NCBI GenBank assembly: GCA_024699855.1
Contig: JAMPIQ010000003.1
Coordinates: 5,084,001-5,148,000, forward strand
Length of the DNA: 64,000 nucleotides
Direction of reading: 5' to 3'
Source: Aphelenchoides besseyi
Taxonomy: Eukaryota; Nematoda; Chromadorea; Rhabditida; Aphelenchoididae
The notes beneath the pieces are model-generated. The model saw only the letters and a program-made list of their open reading frames with translations, searched no databases and was not told the DNA's origin. Position 1 is the first letter of the stretch, and each line of letters begins with the position of its first letter. Below, piece by piece: positions 1 through 10,289 of the stretch. Made by a program: the position numbers and the translations under genes.

Positions 1-4
1 GAAC

Positions 5-490
5 ATGATCGAAGAAGGTTCTCTACCACCTCACAAATTGGAATTGAAGGAAAACGCAGTAGTGATTCTGATCCGGAATTTGTCTCAAGAAGATGGACTA
101 TGCAATGGAACTCGAATGTTGGTTGTGGCGATGAACGATCACTCTATTGAATGTGAGATCTTGACTGGACATCATGCACGTGAGCGACACATCATTCCTC
201 GAATCAACAATACGATCGATTACCGTGGAATGTTCCAACTGAACCGCAAACAATTTCCATTGAAATTGGCGTTTGCAATGACAATCAACAAGAGTCAAGG
301 TCAAACATTCGAACGAGTTGGACTGAACCTCGAACACCAAGTCTTCGAACATGGTCAATTGTACGTCGCTTTGTCACGGGCTCGATCTTGGGATTCTGTT
401 AAAGTTTTCGCGCCGTCAACGGGACAACAAAACCCAACGGGCTGTTTAGTTAAGAATATTGTTCATCGCGAGATCTTTAAACGTCTGTAA
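5..490 (+). mobile_element. C-terminal fragment of a Pif1/Helitron-type helicase
   Basis: An open frame of about 160 residues runs from the window edge to a TAA at 488-490. It holds the C-terminal signature of Pif1-like helicases, as in Helitron RepHel proteins: a motif PLKLAFAMTINKSQGQTF (about residues 86-103), then HGQLYVALSRARS (about 116-128). In this superfamily 1 family these are helicase motifs V and VI, used in ATP-dependent 5'-3' DNA unwinding. Walker A and B motifs lie off the left edge, so the gene is incomplete here and I cannot tell a Helitron copy from a host PIF1. No intron is needed, unlike every other gene in the window, which favours a transposon. No Helitron Rep domain or CTRR terminus is visible. 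Confidence 0.72.
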
Positions 491-574
491 ACAACAAAAC
501 AACTGGAAGAATCGGAATTTTATAAAAAAACGAAAATAGTAAAACAATCTCCAAAAATTCTAGTATTAAGTCCG

Positions 575-588
575 TGGCTTTTAAGCCA
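575..588. repeat. Short perfect hairpin downstream of the helicase
   Basis: TGGCTT and AAGCCA flank a TT loop, about 85 bp after the helicase stop. Helitron 3' ends carry a short hairpin 10-15 nt before a CTRR end, but no CTRR follows at that spacing, so a Helitron terminus is not demonstrated. Confidence 0.3.
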
Positions 589-702
589 TGACATCATTGT
601 GTTCCTCTTCATCGTCGAGCAGCGACAAACGACGACAAAAACAATGTGAGTAGTTTTGCTTTCTTCCAATTTATTTGTTCTTTCAGGTCCAATTCATTCA
701 CA

Positions 703-1314
703 ATGTGGTCACAACCGACAATCCCACAATGTTTGTTGCTATTCGTGTACTTTTTGTTGATCATCGTTATCGTCTACTCACTCAGCTCTTCAATTGCTTC
801 TTATGTCCGTGAACGACCAATTTTTCGGATGGACAACACAAATGAAGTGGTTAGTTCGTTTCTAATCGATTTGTTTACAATCGTATTTCGGGCCTACATC
901 TTCAACTACATGTTTACACTCGTCCAATTCTGTCCATCATCAATACACGACGATCTCTCATGGTATTTGAATTGATGTTCAACATAACCAATGTGGTTTT
1001 GTTTTAGCCTGTCTTTTGACTTTATGTACCAATGGATCGACGAGAACATTATGAACCGTTACCACGATCGTCAATGTTATTTGCCTACAGAAATTACTGG
1101 TGCTGATCTATTCATATTCGTGTCGTACACTCATTGTTTACTTGAGATTGACCGACCGAATTTACGAAAGACAACAAAATTGAAATGGTTCGTTCAGTTT
1201 TTGTTTATCTTCTTCATCAACATCGTTGCAGACCTTAACGGATTGACTACACGATACGCGTATACAATTGATGATCGACTAACTTCCTCTTTTTCCTCAC
1301 AATTGTACACTTGA
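703..1314 (+). CDS. Unrecognised multi-pass membrane protein
   Basis: Two exons, 703-962 and 1008-1314, joined across a 45-nt GT-AG intron (963-1007), give 188 residues. An upstream 41-nt intron (646-686) probably lies in the 5' UTR, since the ATG at 703 is the first usable start after its acceptor. Four hydrophobic stretches are visible: about residues 9-31 (CLLLFVYFLLIIVIVYSL), about 46-68, a weaker one near 120, and about 150-167 (WFVQFLFIFFINIVADL). I do not recognise the family. The C-terminus is short, polar and rich in Ser and Thr. It could be a small endomembrane protein; no function is claimed. Confidence 0.55.
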
Positions 1315-1638
1315 AGAGCCGCGTCACAACCTAAACCACAAAACAAATCAATTCAAAAATCTCTTGACTACCCGTAAAAGACAGTCCAGATAAAATTCGC
1401 GGAATATTTCCGTCCATTCACGTTGAATTGTTGTAGCAGGTACATCGGTCAACGGGCGGCCGAGCAGTGGCCGTTTCAAAAGAGGAAATTATGCCGGGAT
1501 ACCCCGGTACTAGAAAACACAAGTCAAAAGAAGCTTATCGTTGGCGCAGTTTGCAAGCAATAGGAATTCCAACGACACGCTTTCAGCTCACGGAGAAACT
1601 AGTGAACTCACTTTGTTTTCGATGTCTAGTCGTAGTCA

Positions 1639-1993
1639 ATGAGTGAACAACGTTATATGCCCAGTATTTTTCCAGAGTGCGACAAGTTGAAACAAGTAAT
1701 CTGTGAACCTGATTGCCGATTGATATCCGTTTTTAGTCGTACGACAAGTGTTTCACTGCCTTCTTCCAAAAATACTTGAACTCCGAATTTCGATTCCGTC
1801 AAATCGACAATCCCTGTCGTCAACTGTTCGAAACATACCAGAACTGCGTTGAAAAGGTTGTTATCTTCAGTGGGTTCCTTTTATTCTGTTGATTCAGAAG
1901 TTGGCAGAAGAACGTCCGTACGACATCGATTTGGACGAATTGAGACGCGAGGTTTTGAATCAAAGTGGTGATTCTTTCGAAAAGAAGCAGTGA
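1639..1993 (+). CDS. TRIAP1: TRIAP1/Mdm35 family mitochondrial lipid-transfer chaperone
   Basis: Exons 1639-1695, 1737-1856 and 1898-1993, with two 41-nt introns, give 90 residues, close to the usual family length. The twin CX9C layout is clear: a first Cys pair in PECDKLKQSYDKCF and a second in NPCRQLFETYQNCVEK, followed by the acidic C-terminal segment typical of TRIAP1/Mdm35. In yeast and human this intermembrane-space protein partners PRELI/Ups proteins in phosphatidic acid and phosphatidylserine transfer and is imported by the Mia40 disulfide relay. The stop codon (1991-1993) shares its last base with the start codon of MED10, so both could lie on one transcript. Confidence 0.88.
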
Positions 1994-2582
1994 TGCCGAA
2001 CTTTAACTCAACACCCGGTTCCGATAATTTGGACCAACGTTTTCAAGCCCTCGAAAGCACATTAGAACAATTTCAAGTACACGGACAACTCGAAAAATAA
2101 TTACAAATGATTCTTAGGAAAATGCTCGACATATCGGAGTGATTGTAAGTGACTTTTCCCCACGAAGCCAAGACGTATTGAATCAAAAGATCCACACCAT
2201 GATTTCCGGATTGCAAGTGAGTTGGACTGTTTTCATTACCCAAAGGACTGTTGTGTTTAGGAACTGAATCAGATTAAAAATCGATACTCGGACGTCAAAA
2301 TTCCATTGGAAGTTTTGAAAGCATTGGACGAGGGAAAAAATCCTCAGTTATACACGGCGACCTGTTTAGAGCGAACTTTGCAGAAAAACAAAGAAGTTTG
2401 TTCGATTCTTCGTTTCAATCAGTTGGCGGATTTAGGTTAATGGAAAGACGGAATTGTACAAGAAACTTCATGCAAGTTTGTTGCGCGAATTGGGTGAAGA
2501 AATGTCGGAAGACGCTGTGGCTTATTTGAAAATTCGACGCCGCAAAGAATTCGGTTCCGATTCGCCAGCTCAACCTCGTTGA
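1993..2582 (+). CDS. MED10: Mediator complex subunit 10
   Basis: Exons 1993-2076, 2118-2216, 2261-2395 and 2436-2582, with introns of 41, 44 and 40 nt, give 154 residues. The sequence follows MED10 along its length: a helical N-terminus, then HIGVIVSDFSPRSQ, IHTMISGLQELNQIKN, IPLEVLKALDEGKNPQLYT, and a C-terminal segment similar to the SLLxELxxxFPExM region. MED10 belongs to the Mediator middle module, which bridges transcription factors and RNA polymerase II in the nucleus. The ATG overlaps the TGA of the TRIAP1 frame by one base (TGATG), so there is no intergenic space for a separate promoter or a conventional trans-splice site unless these lie inside TRIAP1. Confidence 0.9.
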
Positions 2583-2771
2583 TTTCTCGTCAGTTGCCCT
2601 ACAAGTACTCGATGCTCATTTGTTGTTCTTGCTCACTTCAATTCTTTTGTAATACAAATGTTTCGTCCATAAACAAACATACCAACAGTCGATTTCTTGT
2701 GTTTTTTTGGTTTTTGGCCAAAAATATTTGATGTTTAATTGAAGTCGAATACGAAGGTTCTTGCAGTTGAA

Positions 2772-3318
2772 ATGGCGTTCAGATACATGCGACCAAATAA
2801 TGGATTTACTGCCGATTTGATCAGATTTGTACCGCATTTCCGACGTCTTGCGGTAAGTTGGACCGCTTCAGCAACGACGAGCGAAGGAATGGAACGATTT
2901 GTGGATGAGTTCTTGCCGAAAATACGGTTTGTTGCTCGAAACTCTCCAGTTTCACGAGATCAATTTCAGTGCGAATAATCCGCAGATCGAATACGCGCTT
3001 TATCGCACACACACTCCTTGTGATCCGTTTGTTGTTGGAACGTACAACTTCAATCGAATGCGAAAGAAGCGATGTACAAATAGAACGGCCGAACAGATTC
3101 TGTCAATGGTCGAGGAGATGTCGGTTGGTGGTGATTTTCGTCCTGGACGTCGTCGTGGTGTTGCCAAACGTTTGCCGCGTGGTTTGGAGCTATGGGACAC
3201 CGAGACTATGGGGCATGATGTCTTCAAAGTCCTTAGCAAATACAAACCCGATCCAGCAGATCCGAATAAGATTACAAGTCTTAAGCATCCAAATCTCGTT
3301 TATCACTATCGCTTGTAA
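2772..3318 (+). CDS. MRPL43: Mitochondrial large-subunit ribosomal protein mL43
   Basis: Exons 2772-2926 and 2970-3318, with one 43-nt intron, give 167 residues. The mL43 thioredoxin-like core is recognisable: FVPHFRRLAVSWTASATTSEGM matches the basic beta strand and SRGMR-like turn, followed by ERFVDEFLPKIRANNPQIEY and HTPCDPFVVGTYNFNR, then an SAEEI-like helix (NRTAEQILSMVEEM). The protein is part of the mitochondrial 54S/39S subunit near the central protuberance. A GTAAGT at 2854 looks like a donor but reading through it keeps the conserved frame, so I did not use it. It starts 190 bp after MED10 on the same strand. Two more mitoribosomal genes (bL20m, uL10m) lie elsewhere in the window. 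Confidence 0.82.
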
Positions 3319-4151
3319 GCTAAGATCGAACGGATTAGGTTATTCGAGTTGTTTTTTGTTATAAACTGAGCTTTCTTTGTTTTCTTAAAGTTTGACGCAC
3401 TTGAACCTCACATTGAACTTTTGTTTTGGAACAAAAGAAAACAGTTTTTTTTTTACTCAACAAATACAACACTATAAAGATAGTTTGATGGTAATTAGCA
3501 AATGAATGAACAGAAAATTGAAGAGTTATGAGAAAACAACCATGAGATTTGTTTATTCGTACTGGCCGCATGTGAGGAATGAGTGAGACTGAAGAAACGT
3601 CTTGTATTTACGCCCCAGGGTTTGGCGAGTGTGTTAGCGGAATGCGTGTTTACCTGCCTCCTTCTTCATGTGCCTTCTCTCCTGAGGCAGAACGATAGAG
3701 CGATAAGATGTCCAGGCCTTTTTGACGAACAATTTTTGTCAACAACGTTAATTTCGTAGTAGTTTTATGTGATGATTACTAAGCATTCTTTTCATCATGC
3801 TATTTTCAAGGGTCGTTATTCCACAAGAAGCAGTTTGTTGCCAAGACAACTTTAACCAACCTACTTGATAAAAAAGTACTACAGCGACGCTTTTTAATTT
3901 TAAGAATTTTTTCATAATCCACACCGTTCGATGACAAGGGGATGCTAGGGAGTCTGAACTTTTTTGTCAAAACACGTTCTTTTGCCTTCGATTTTTAATC
4001 GAATCACTATCCCGGTTTAGTTTATGCGTTGACACGTTTCATCAGTGTTATGGAATTTTGTTGTTTTGGACGTGGCGGGCTTTAACTACTGACAACTCTA
4101 ATTGACCTTATTTTTAGGTCTTCTACTGCGTTTATTGCCCGACTTGTAAAC
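3319..4151. other. Intergenic, no gene recognised
   Basis: About 830 bp with short AT-rich runs. A G+C-richer stretch at 3610-3710 has no coding frame of note and no tRNA-like cloverleaf that I could draw. It probably holds the 3' UTR of mL43 and the promoter of the next gene. Confidence 0.5.
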
Positions 4152-4771
4152 ATGAATGTTGGACGTTTTCTAAGTCTACCGAATCTCCTAAAGCCAGTGA
4201 TATTATTCCTTATTCTGCTGTCAATGATCATAGTCATTGCTCCATGTATGTGATTTGAACTTCCAATGTTCTTACTATTGCCATTTAGCAAAAGAACCAA
4301 CATCGAGTGGTGGCTGGTTTTTCTGGTAAGATGACGAGGATCAACAGTTAGAATAGTGATTAAGTTTAGGCTTACAATCATACTTCAGCTTGTTTTCATG
4401 AGTACAACTTGTGGTCTTTTCTTATTCGAAGCTGAATCGCTGTTAACCTGTGGTCGAGAAGCATGGCCCATTGTCGAAATGACTTACTCGATTCTCTTTG
4501 GTGTTTGCGACGCAATTTCGATGTTTATTGTGGCCGGATGGGCTAAAGGTGGTGGTTCTGCCGCTTTTATTGTTGGAGCAGTAAGTGAAGACTCACAGTT
4601 TATGAAATCGTTGATTTCCAGTTACTCCTTTTTGCCATCGTTATTTTGTACGGACTCGGTGGTGTTATGATGTTCAGAGTTTGGAGAGGCTTCGTTCAAT
4701 CGGGAGCTTCTCAAAATCCAACAGCAAATGTGCTTCCCGGAAATATTGGAAACATGAATCCCGGACTGTAA
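4152..4771 (+). CDS. MARVEL-like four-helix membrane protein
   Basis: Exons 4152-4245, 4289-4325, 4370-4580 and 4622-4771, with introns of 43, 44 and 41 nt, give 163 residues. Four transmembrane segments are evident: LLKPVILFLILLSMIIVIAP, LTIILQLVFMSTTCGLFLF, the TYSILFGVCDAISMFIVAGW helix, and a GALLLFAIVILYGLGGVMM helix that spans the last splice junction. Short cytoplasmic ends include a small polar tail ending in PGNIGNMNPGL. Four helices with a short N-terminus match the MARVEL/CMTM layout, whose members act in vesicle transport and membrane apposition, but I see no diagnostic motif. The family call is by topology only. Confidence 0.55.
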
Positions 4772-5027
4772 ATGGCGGTTAAAATTTGTTTGTACTCAAT
4801 TTGCCGCTAATAATTAACAAATTTAAACAACTCCGGTGATCGTTTCAATTGCAATACCAACAGTTAAATGAATACTGCTGTCGAGTTTCTGTCATATCAG
4901 CTCATGGTGTTTATTTTCAAGTTTACTCGCGAAAGTTTATAGATGTAAATAAACTGACAAAATTCGTTAGTACGCGTAACACGGGAGTAAGACACGTTTG
5001 GAGATCCAATAAAAAGGCACAAGAGTC

Positions 5028-5673
5028 TTAGAATCGGAAGAAAATGCTGTAAATCAGAACACAAATCAGTGCAGTGCCGGTGGCAACTAGATAGCGTTTT
5101 TGAAGGACTATCTCGTTACATAGTTCTCTTTTTTCCGTTTGAAGTTCAGAGTTACGAGCCAACATTTCTTCGTATTTCTTTTTGAGTCGAGCACTCTGTA
5201 AAATCGCTCATGATGCGGGCAGTATATGTTAACTTACAGCAATACGAAATGTATTTGAATCGGAGTGTTGGTTCAACGTGTCGGAGTCCACCCACTCATC
5301 GATGGAATGCAGAATTGATTTCAACTGGAAATTCATGGGTACTCGTGCTTTCTTCTTGATGTCAATGCGACAGATAGGACATTGATATGAAAGCTGTAAC
5401 AAGGAATTTCTATCATCATGGCTAAAAGACAAACCGAATCGGCATTAGACGCGATTAGATTATTGAGACACTGTTGACAAAAAGTGTGTCCACAGACCAA
5501 AACTCGCGGATCATCCACGAAGATGTTGTAGCAAACCGGACAGCAAAGCAAGTCAGAATCAATCTTCAACGCCTGACAATCATCATATTGGCGTCGTTTA
5601 TTCTAAAATCAATTAGTAAAAGTGTTGGATCTAGTACCTTTGCTATCGAGTTGATGAATGTTTTCAAAAACAT
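5028..5673 (-). CDS. RING-finger protein with coiled coil and C-terminal membrane anchor
   Basis: On the minus strand the exons are 5638-5673, 5435-5602, 5238-5393 and 5028-5195, joined by introns of 35, 41 and 42 nt, giving 175 residues. A C3HC4 RING is split across an intron: CCPVC, then CGHTFCQQC, then YQCPIC. A basic linker and an acidic segment follow. A coiled-coil-like helix (SARLKKKYEEMLARNSELQ) leads into a single transmembrane span, VATGTALICVLIYSIFF, at the very C-terminus. The architecture is that of a tail-anchored E3 ubiquitin ligase facing the cytosol, as in some TRIM-like proteins. The start ATG at 5673 is the only one before the RING. Substrates cannot be inferred. Confidence 0.75.
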
Positions 5674-5809
5674 AGGCCTCTCAACAGGATCTATAAATCG
5701 ACATTTGAGTGTTTTTATCGTCTGCGATATAGTTGATTAGATACAATTAGCATTAAAACTGAGCACCGAACAAATTAATATGTTTATTCGAAACCTAACA
5801 ACGAACAAC

Positions 5810-6499
5810 TTAAAACTCGTCATGTCGCAATTTACGCGGTTTTTGCTTATGATTACTGGCAGGACCACGGTGATATACGCGCGCTATTGGCAACGGCTCT
5901 CTGAACCACGTATCTCGGACGTCCACAGTTTTCGTTTCCTCGTCTTCGACTACCGGTCGACCCTCCCTTTCGTTCATTGCTTTTGTTGCCAAAACAATCG
6001 ACTAAACAAAACGGTTGCAATCATACGAAAAACCTTGAACTCACTTTGAAGGTTCGTGGTTCGTAAATCGCCAACTGAGACAAAATCGTGTTGTCGATGT
6101 GAATATGAGCACGAGTGAGCATTCCACGTACTGCTTTGTATTCCGTGTGATGCAAATCCAATGCGGCATGAAGTCGTTCTTCAGAATACTAGGAGCTGTT
6201 CAAAATCTGGAAAACTGTTTCAACTCACGTGTCGGAGCAAATTTCGTTCGTCTTTTCGTTTTATGTCCGAATAACAGAAAATATCAATGAGGGCTTTGGA
6301 TCCACGACGAACTGTGTCACGACTCGATCCATATTGCCACTGAAATTGTTGTTTTTTGCGAACTCTTGAAGCTGCTTACAGCAACAAAACGTCTCAAACG
6401 TTCACGTCGTGGCCAAAGCGACGGCTTCGGAATCACATTAAATGGATGGTAGGACGAGTTGAGAATTCGACGCAAACATAGAACTTCGGTTAATCGCAT
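5810..6499 (-). CDS. MRPL20: Mitochondrial large-subunit ribosomal protein bL20m
   Basis: Minus-strand exons 6380-6499, 6229-6339, 6045-6188 and 5810-6001, with introns of 40, 40 and 43 nt, give 202 residues. The N-terminus is the basic mitochondrial form (PSLWPRRERLRRFVA), then WQYGSSRDTVRRGSKALID and KRKDERNLLRHYSEERLHAA, corresponding to the long bL20 helix that threads through rRNA. The segment HIHIDNTILSQLAIYEPRTF is the conserved LNRKxLADLAIxxPxxF region. The roughly 60-residue C-terminal extension is specific to mitochondrial forms. Its start codon is 173 bp from the divergent ZIP gene, so a shared promoter is likely. Confidence 0.83.
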
Positions 6500-6672
6500 G
6501 TTTCCAACAAAAACCAATCTCCAAATTACCACAGAAACACAAGTTAGTTTCAGACAAGAGAACAAAATATTCGAATTGAATTCCGATCTGCCTAGCAAGT
6601 ACACAATTATCTTCGGATTTACACGTTTTTGTTCCGATTAACATTTACTGCAGTCTTTCTTTTTCTTGTAAC
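6500..6672. promoter_or_regulatory. Putative bidirectional promoter, bL20m / ZIP
   Basis: The 173 bp between the start codons of two divergent genes must hold both 5' UTRs and core promoters. I see no TATA box at a convincing position. Confidence 0.4.
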
Positions 6673-7946
6673 ATGTATTTGAGAATACTCTCTACAACGA
6701 TATCTGTGGGTATTTTGATTCTCGCATCCATCATCCCGTATTTCGGTCTACAACGAGTCGGACGAAACTCACGGTAAACGGAAATATATTCAACATACAA
6801 GATCTTTTTCAGCAACTCATCGTTGCCCATATCCAATATTTTTAATGCGTTTGCGTCGGGAATCTTTCTGTCTACGTGCTTTCTTGGTAAGTTTATGGAA
6901 TTCAGAATTAGAAATCGTAGTTTAGGTCTAATGCCACACTTGAAAAAGAACGAACTTATGCTTAAGAACCTACTCAACGAAACTCAGCAAGGTTCATTTT
7001 CAACAGCAGACATTTTTGTTGATTCAAACTTGGTCACTTTGTTTGGATTTCTGTTAATTGCTCTGATCGAAAAGGTTCGTTAGGGTTTTCACAATTTTCA
7101 CTTTGTTTTTAGTCCATTCATTTGTGCATTCACACTTCTGTTCCTCATGCAAGTGCAAATTTCTCGACCAAAAAACGCACAAGCACAGCGAATCAAGAAC
7201 AGACTACCGCGTTAACTGCACAGACCGACGGCGAGCCGTTGGTGAATTTAAACAGCGGAAGTGAAAGCGATTCGGACGACGATTTTGGACAAATTGAATT
7301 TCGTTCAGCTGTTCCAGTCGTAAGTCGTACAACTTAACAGGAAATACAGTTCGTTCGTAGAGTTCTGGTCATGCTCATCATACGATCGTTTCCGAAAGTT
7401 CGTTCTTGCAGTCGTTGGTTTTGCTTTTTGCGCTTTCTATTCACAGTATCTTCGAAGGAATCGCACTTGGAGCTCAAGTAGACTAACCAGAGTCATTCGT
7501 AATCTTAGATCTCAATTTCAGAGTGCTGATTCGTCGTTTTTTAAGTTTTTGGTTTCGATCATGCTCCACGAAGTTTTATGTTCGTTTGCGTTTGGAGTCA
7601 ACTTAGCGAATAGCGGGATTTCAAAGCTGCATGGTGTCTTTTACATTTTATTCTTATCGTTTACTCTTCCATTTGGAATCGGAATTATGGGCCTCGTAAG
7701 TTTTTTGAGTGGACAATCATCCATTTTCGATTTTAGCTTTCAACAGGAGATAAAGTCTTTTCAACGTTTTCAAAGTTTGTTATGGAAGGAATAGCCGCAG
7801 GCACGTTTATTTATGTTGCTTGCATTGAAATGCTTGGTGAAACAATTGGACATCACACTTCTGCGATTCAAGCTTTTTGGAATTCCCTCGCCCTTTTCGC
7901 CGGTGCTGTCGTCTTTTTTGTATTCAATTATTTGATTACTGCTTAA
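6673..7946 (+). CDS. ZIP-family (SLC39) zinc transporter
   Basis: Seven exons (6673-6773, 6813-6886, 6926-7074, 7113-7319, 7361-7477, 7522-7695, 7737-7946) with introns of 38-44 nt give 343 residues. The signatures are those of the ZIP II group (SLC39A1-3 like): TM2 ISNIFNAFASGIFLSTCF, an acidic and Ser-rich loop, a short His-rich stretch GHAHHT before TM4, TM4 ALSIHSIFEGIALGAQ with the metal-binding H and E, TM5 LHEVLCSFAFGVNLA, and the C-terminal ITA end. The protein imports Zn or Fe into the cytosol across the plasma membrane or from organelles. The loop (about residues 110-175) is less conserved and enriched in Asp and Ser. The gene reads as intact. Confidence 0.88.
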
Positions 7947-8172
7947 TTCGTTCTTAGTTAGACTAGTCCTTCTTTGCCATAATAGAAATGTGTGCTTTTC
8001 CGGATTCTTAGACTCCAATTGTTGTGCGAACCGTTTTGTTGATCTCAATCTACAAGTCATAAAGTTATTGCAATGTGTCAGAGTTTTATTACAATAAAAA
8101 AGTCATTAATCTGTTAATGATATTGCAAGAGGACTTTTCAGTTACGAGAAATATTCTTTTTAGTACGTTATA

Positions 8173-9501
8173 ATGTCTGAAAAACTATTCGAATGGGATG
8201 ATTTGGAATTTTTCAATTCGATCTATCAAAACTCGACGTGGGTTCTTTAATCGAATTGATGTCATTGAGGCATTCCAGATTTGCGCCACGTTCTACGCCG
8301 TACAAAATCACTTCACCATTTCGAATGGACAGTCAGAAGCACAAGCGAAAAAAACAACCGAATAGATGCATCGGTCCAACGTTTCTTGTTGAAGTTGTTA
8401 ACTCAAAGTTAAGGTGGATGAATTTCTTTAATGTTTAGGAAACAGAATTTGTAAAAAACTCTTCGAACATTCTTTCTGATAATGAATTAAACGAAACGGA
8501 CCTCACTATGGACAACAATCGTGTAGCTCGATGCTTCGTTTCTGAGTCGCCGGAATGTTCGCCCTTTCAATCTGATAATTTAAGAAGCTTAGGCGAACAT
8601 TCAATTTCCAACAACGAAATGTATGTTCTTAACTACTCATATTAATATCCATTTAAAGTCTGACACCCAATGCAAACGATGAGTTTTGTCGGTACACTAA
8701 CCAACAAAATAAACCGATAGAAGTGACAGTAAACAAGAGAAAGCTCCTAATTCCGCAACAATCCAAATTCATTTTGGGTGAAGTATCCGCAGTTTGTCAG
8801 CATTTGATGAACCGTGAGTTACGCCTCTACTAACTGGACATTTAGTATTTTGAGGAGAGGAACTGTTTGACATTATTGTCGTTGATCCGCCTTGGCAGAA
8901 CAAATCAGTGCGACGGAAATCCGTGTTGGTTTCGATTAACTTGTTTCTATTCGTTTTTTAGTTACCATTGTGGTAACGAAGAGAATTGGACTGATTTGGA
9001 TGTCTCCGAGTTACTTGCACGAAAGGGTCTTGTTTGTTTGTGGCTAACGAATGGAAGTGCGTGTCGACGCTTAGCTGATGAACTAATACGAAAGTGGAGT
9101 TTGGTTGTGTGTTCGGAAATGTTTTGGCTGAAGGTGCACTTTCGTTGATAAAATTAGATTTTGACTAAGGTGTTTTGTAGATAACGAAAAGTGGTCGAAC
9201 AGTTTGCGATTTTCGGCCGAATCACAAGGTTCCTTTTGAGAAGCTGCTTTTTTTGTGTCGATCTGACGATCTCAGCGCTTTTCAACTGCCAAATCGATTC
9301 GTTGTTTCCGCTATCCCTTTCGTCTTTCATTCTAGAAAGCCGCCAGTCAGTGAAATTCTTCGTCAGTGTTTTGGTATTGATTGTACGAATGGATTGGAAT
9401 TGTTTGCTCGTTATCTTCTTCCAAATTTTCTTTCTGTTGGTGATCAGTGTGTGAAATTCCAGGATCTCTACTATTACAAGAACAAAGCGAACGAGTGTTG
9501 A
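8173..9501 (+). CDS. METTL4: METTL4-like MT-A70 family methyltransferase
   Basis: The C-terminal half matches METTL4: FDIIVVDPPWQNKSV with the catalytic DPPW (8884-8895), then LVCLWLTNGSACRRL, CSEMFWLKITKSGRTV, PFEKLLFLCRSDD, FVVSAIPFVFHSRKPPVSEI, GLELFARYLLPNFLSVGDQ and a C-terminal VKFQDLYYYKN. Human METTL4 methylates snRNA Am, and the C. elegans relative DAMT-1 has been proposed as a DNA 6mA enzyme. The N-terminal half (exons from 8173, 8279 and 8443, plus a short one before 8812) is poorly conserved and Ser/Asn-rich. One junction just after DPPWQNKSV is unresolved: canonical donors here leave the wrong frame with the acceptor at 8959, while an acceptor at about 8982 keeps frame but removes several residues. 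Confidence 0.8.
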
Positions 9502-10289
9502 CAGTTGTTGTTATTTCAGCAAAAAGGACGGAAGATCGTTTGGAATAAATTTACTGAAAATTGACGTCGGTCACATTCAAATCAATTCTTTTGAAGAAAT
9601 AAAATTGAAACGTTCGAGACCGTTTTCCGTTTCACCGCATTACGAACGCGAACGTGCTGCACACCAAAGGGGCAAAATTTCAGTTGTCGCTCGCCCCATT
9701 CCCACCCCAAACTCTTCGTCTGCTTTAGTTCCCTTCTGGCGGCCTTTCTCGTTCCTCTCTGCCCGCCGTTCGTCGCACATCGAAGCTGTTTTTTGGGCAA
9801 ATCGAAAGTGTTCGTGTGATTATTTCTGCGCTTTTCAATCGAAAAAACTTTTGGCTTATTTCAGGCAGATCGACTTTGCGGACATAGTCGGTACGCTCAA
9901 ACAACTTACGGGTTCTCCTTTTTCGATAAACTGCAAGTGTGTTTGTCGTTGATTTCAACTTTCTTACCCACTCACTTCTCGTTATGTTCCCGAGTCGTTT
10001 TGTCTGCTTTTAAGACGCAAGAACTCCGTCAGAAAAAACACCTCAAACGTGGTTGGTTGCCCGGGTCGGTTAAAAAAGCGGCGGTGGTTACACGCACGAC
10101 ATCGTTCGTCCTGCCCCAAGCGTCCCTTCTTCGCAGCACTCACCCCCAAAGGGACCGCTGTGAAATGCTGCGCCAGTGAAAGCTCATAGCTGGCAGGCAT
10201 ACGTTTTGAACGCTGCAGCAGCTTTCACACATCTTGGCCCAGCACACATACTTGGATACTGAAATCAGAAGCTCTTTAACTTTAACATC
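9502..10289. other. Intergenic, upstream region of NFI
   Basis: About 790 bp, richer in C than the neighbours, with runs of CCC and CGC and overlapping frames on both strands that lack splice logic or family motifs. It probably carries the NFI promoter and 5' UTR. Confidence 0.5.

Noticed and set aside
561..600. Helitron 3' terminus (CTRR after hairpin)
   Set aside because: A CTAG lies before, not after, the hairpin, and spacing is wrong.
2854..2872. GTAAGT donor in mL43
   Set aside because: The only nearby AG would give a 19-nt intron; reading through preserves the conserved SxGM motif.
6645..6977. Minus-strand frame of 110 codons
   Set aside because: It is antisense to the first exons of the ZIP gene, whose motifs and splice sites are far better supported.
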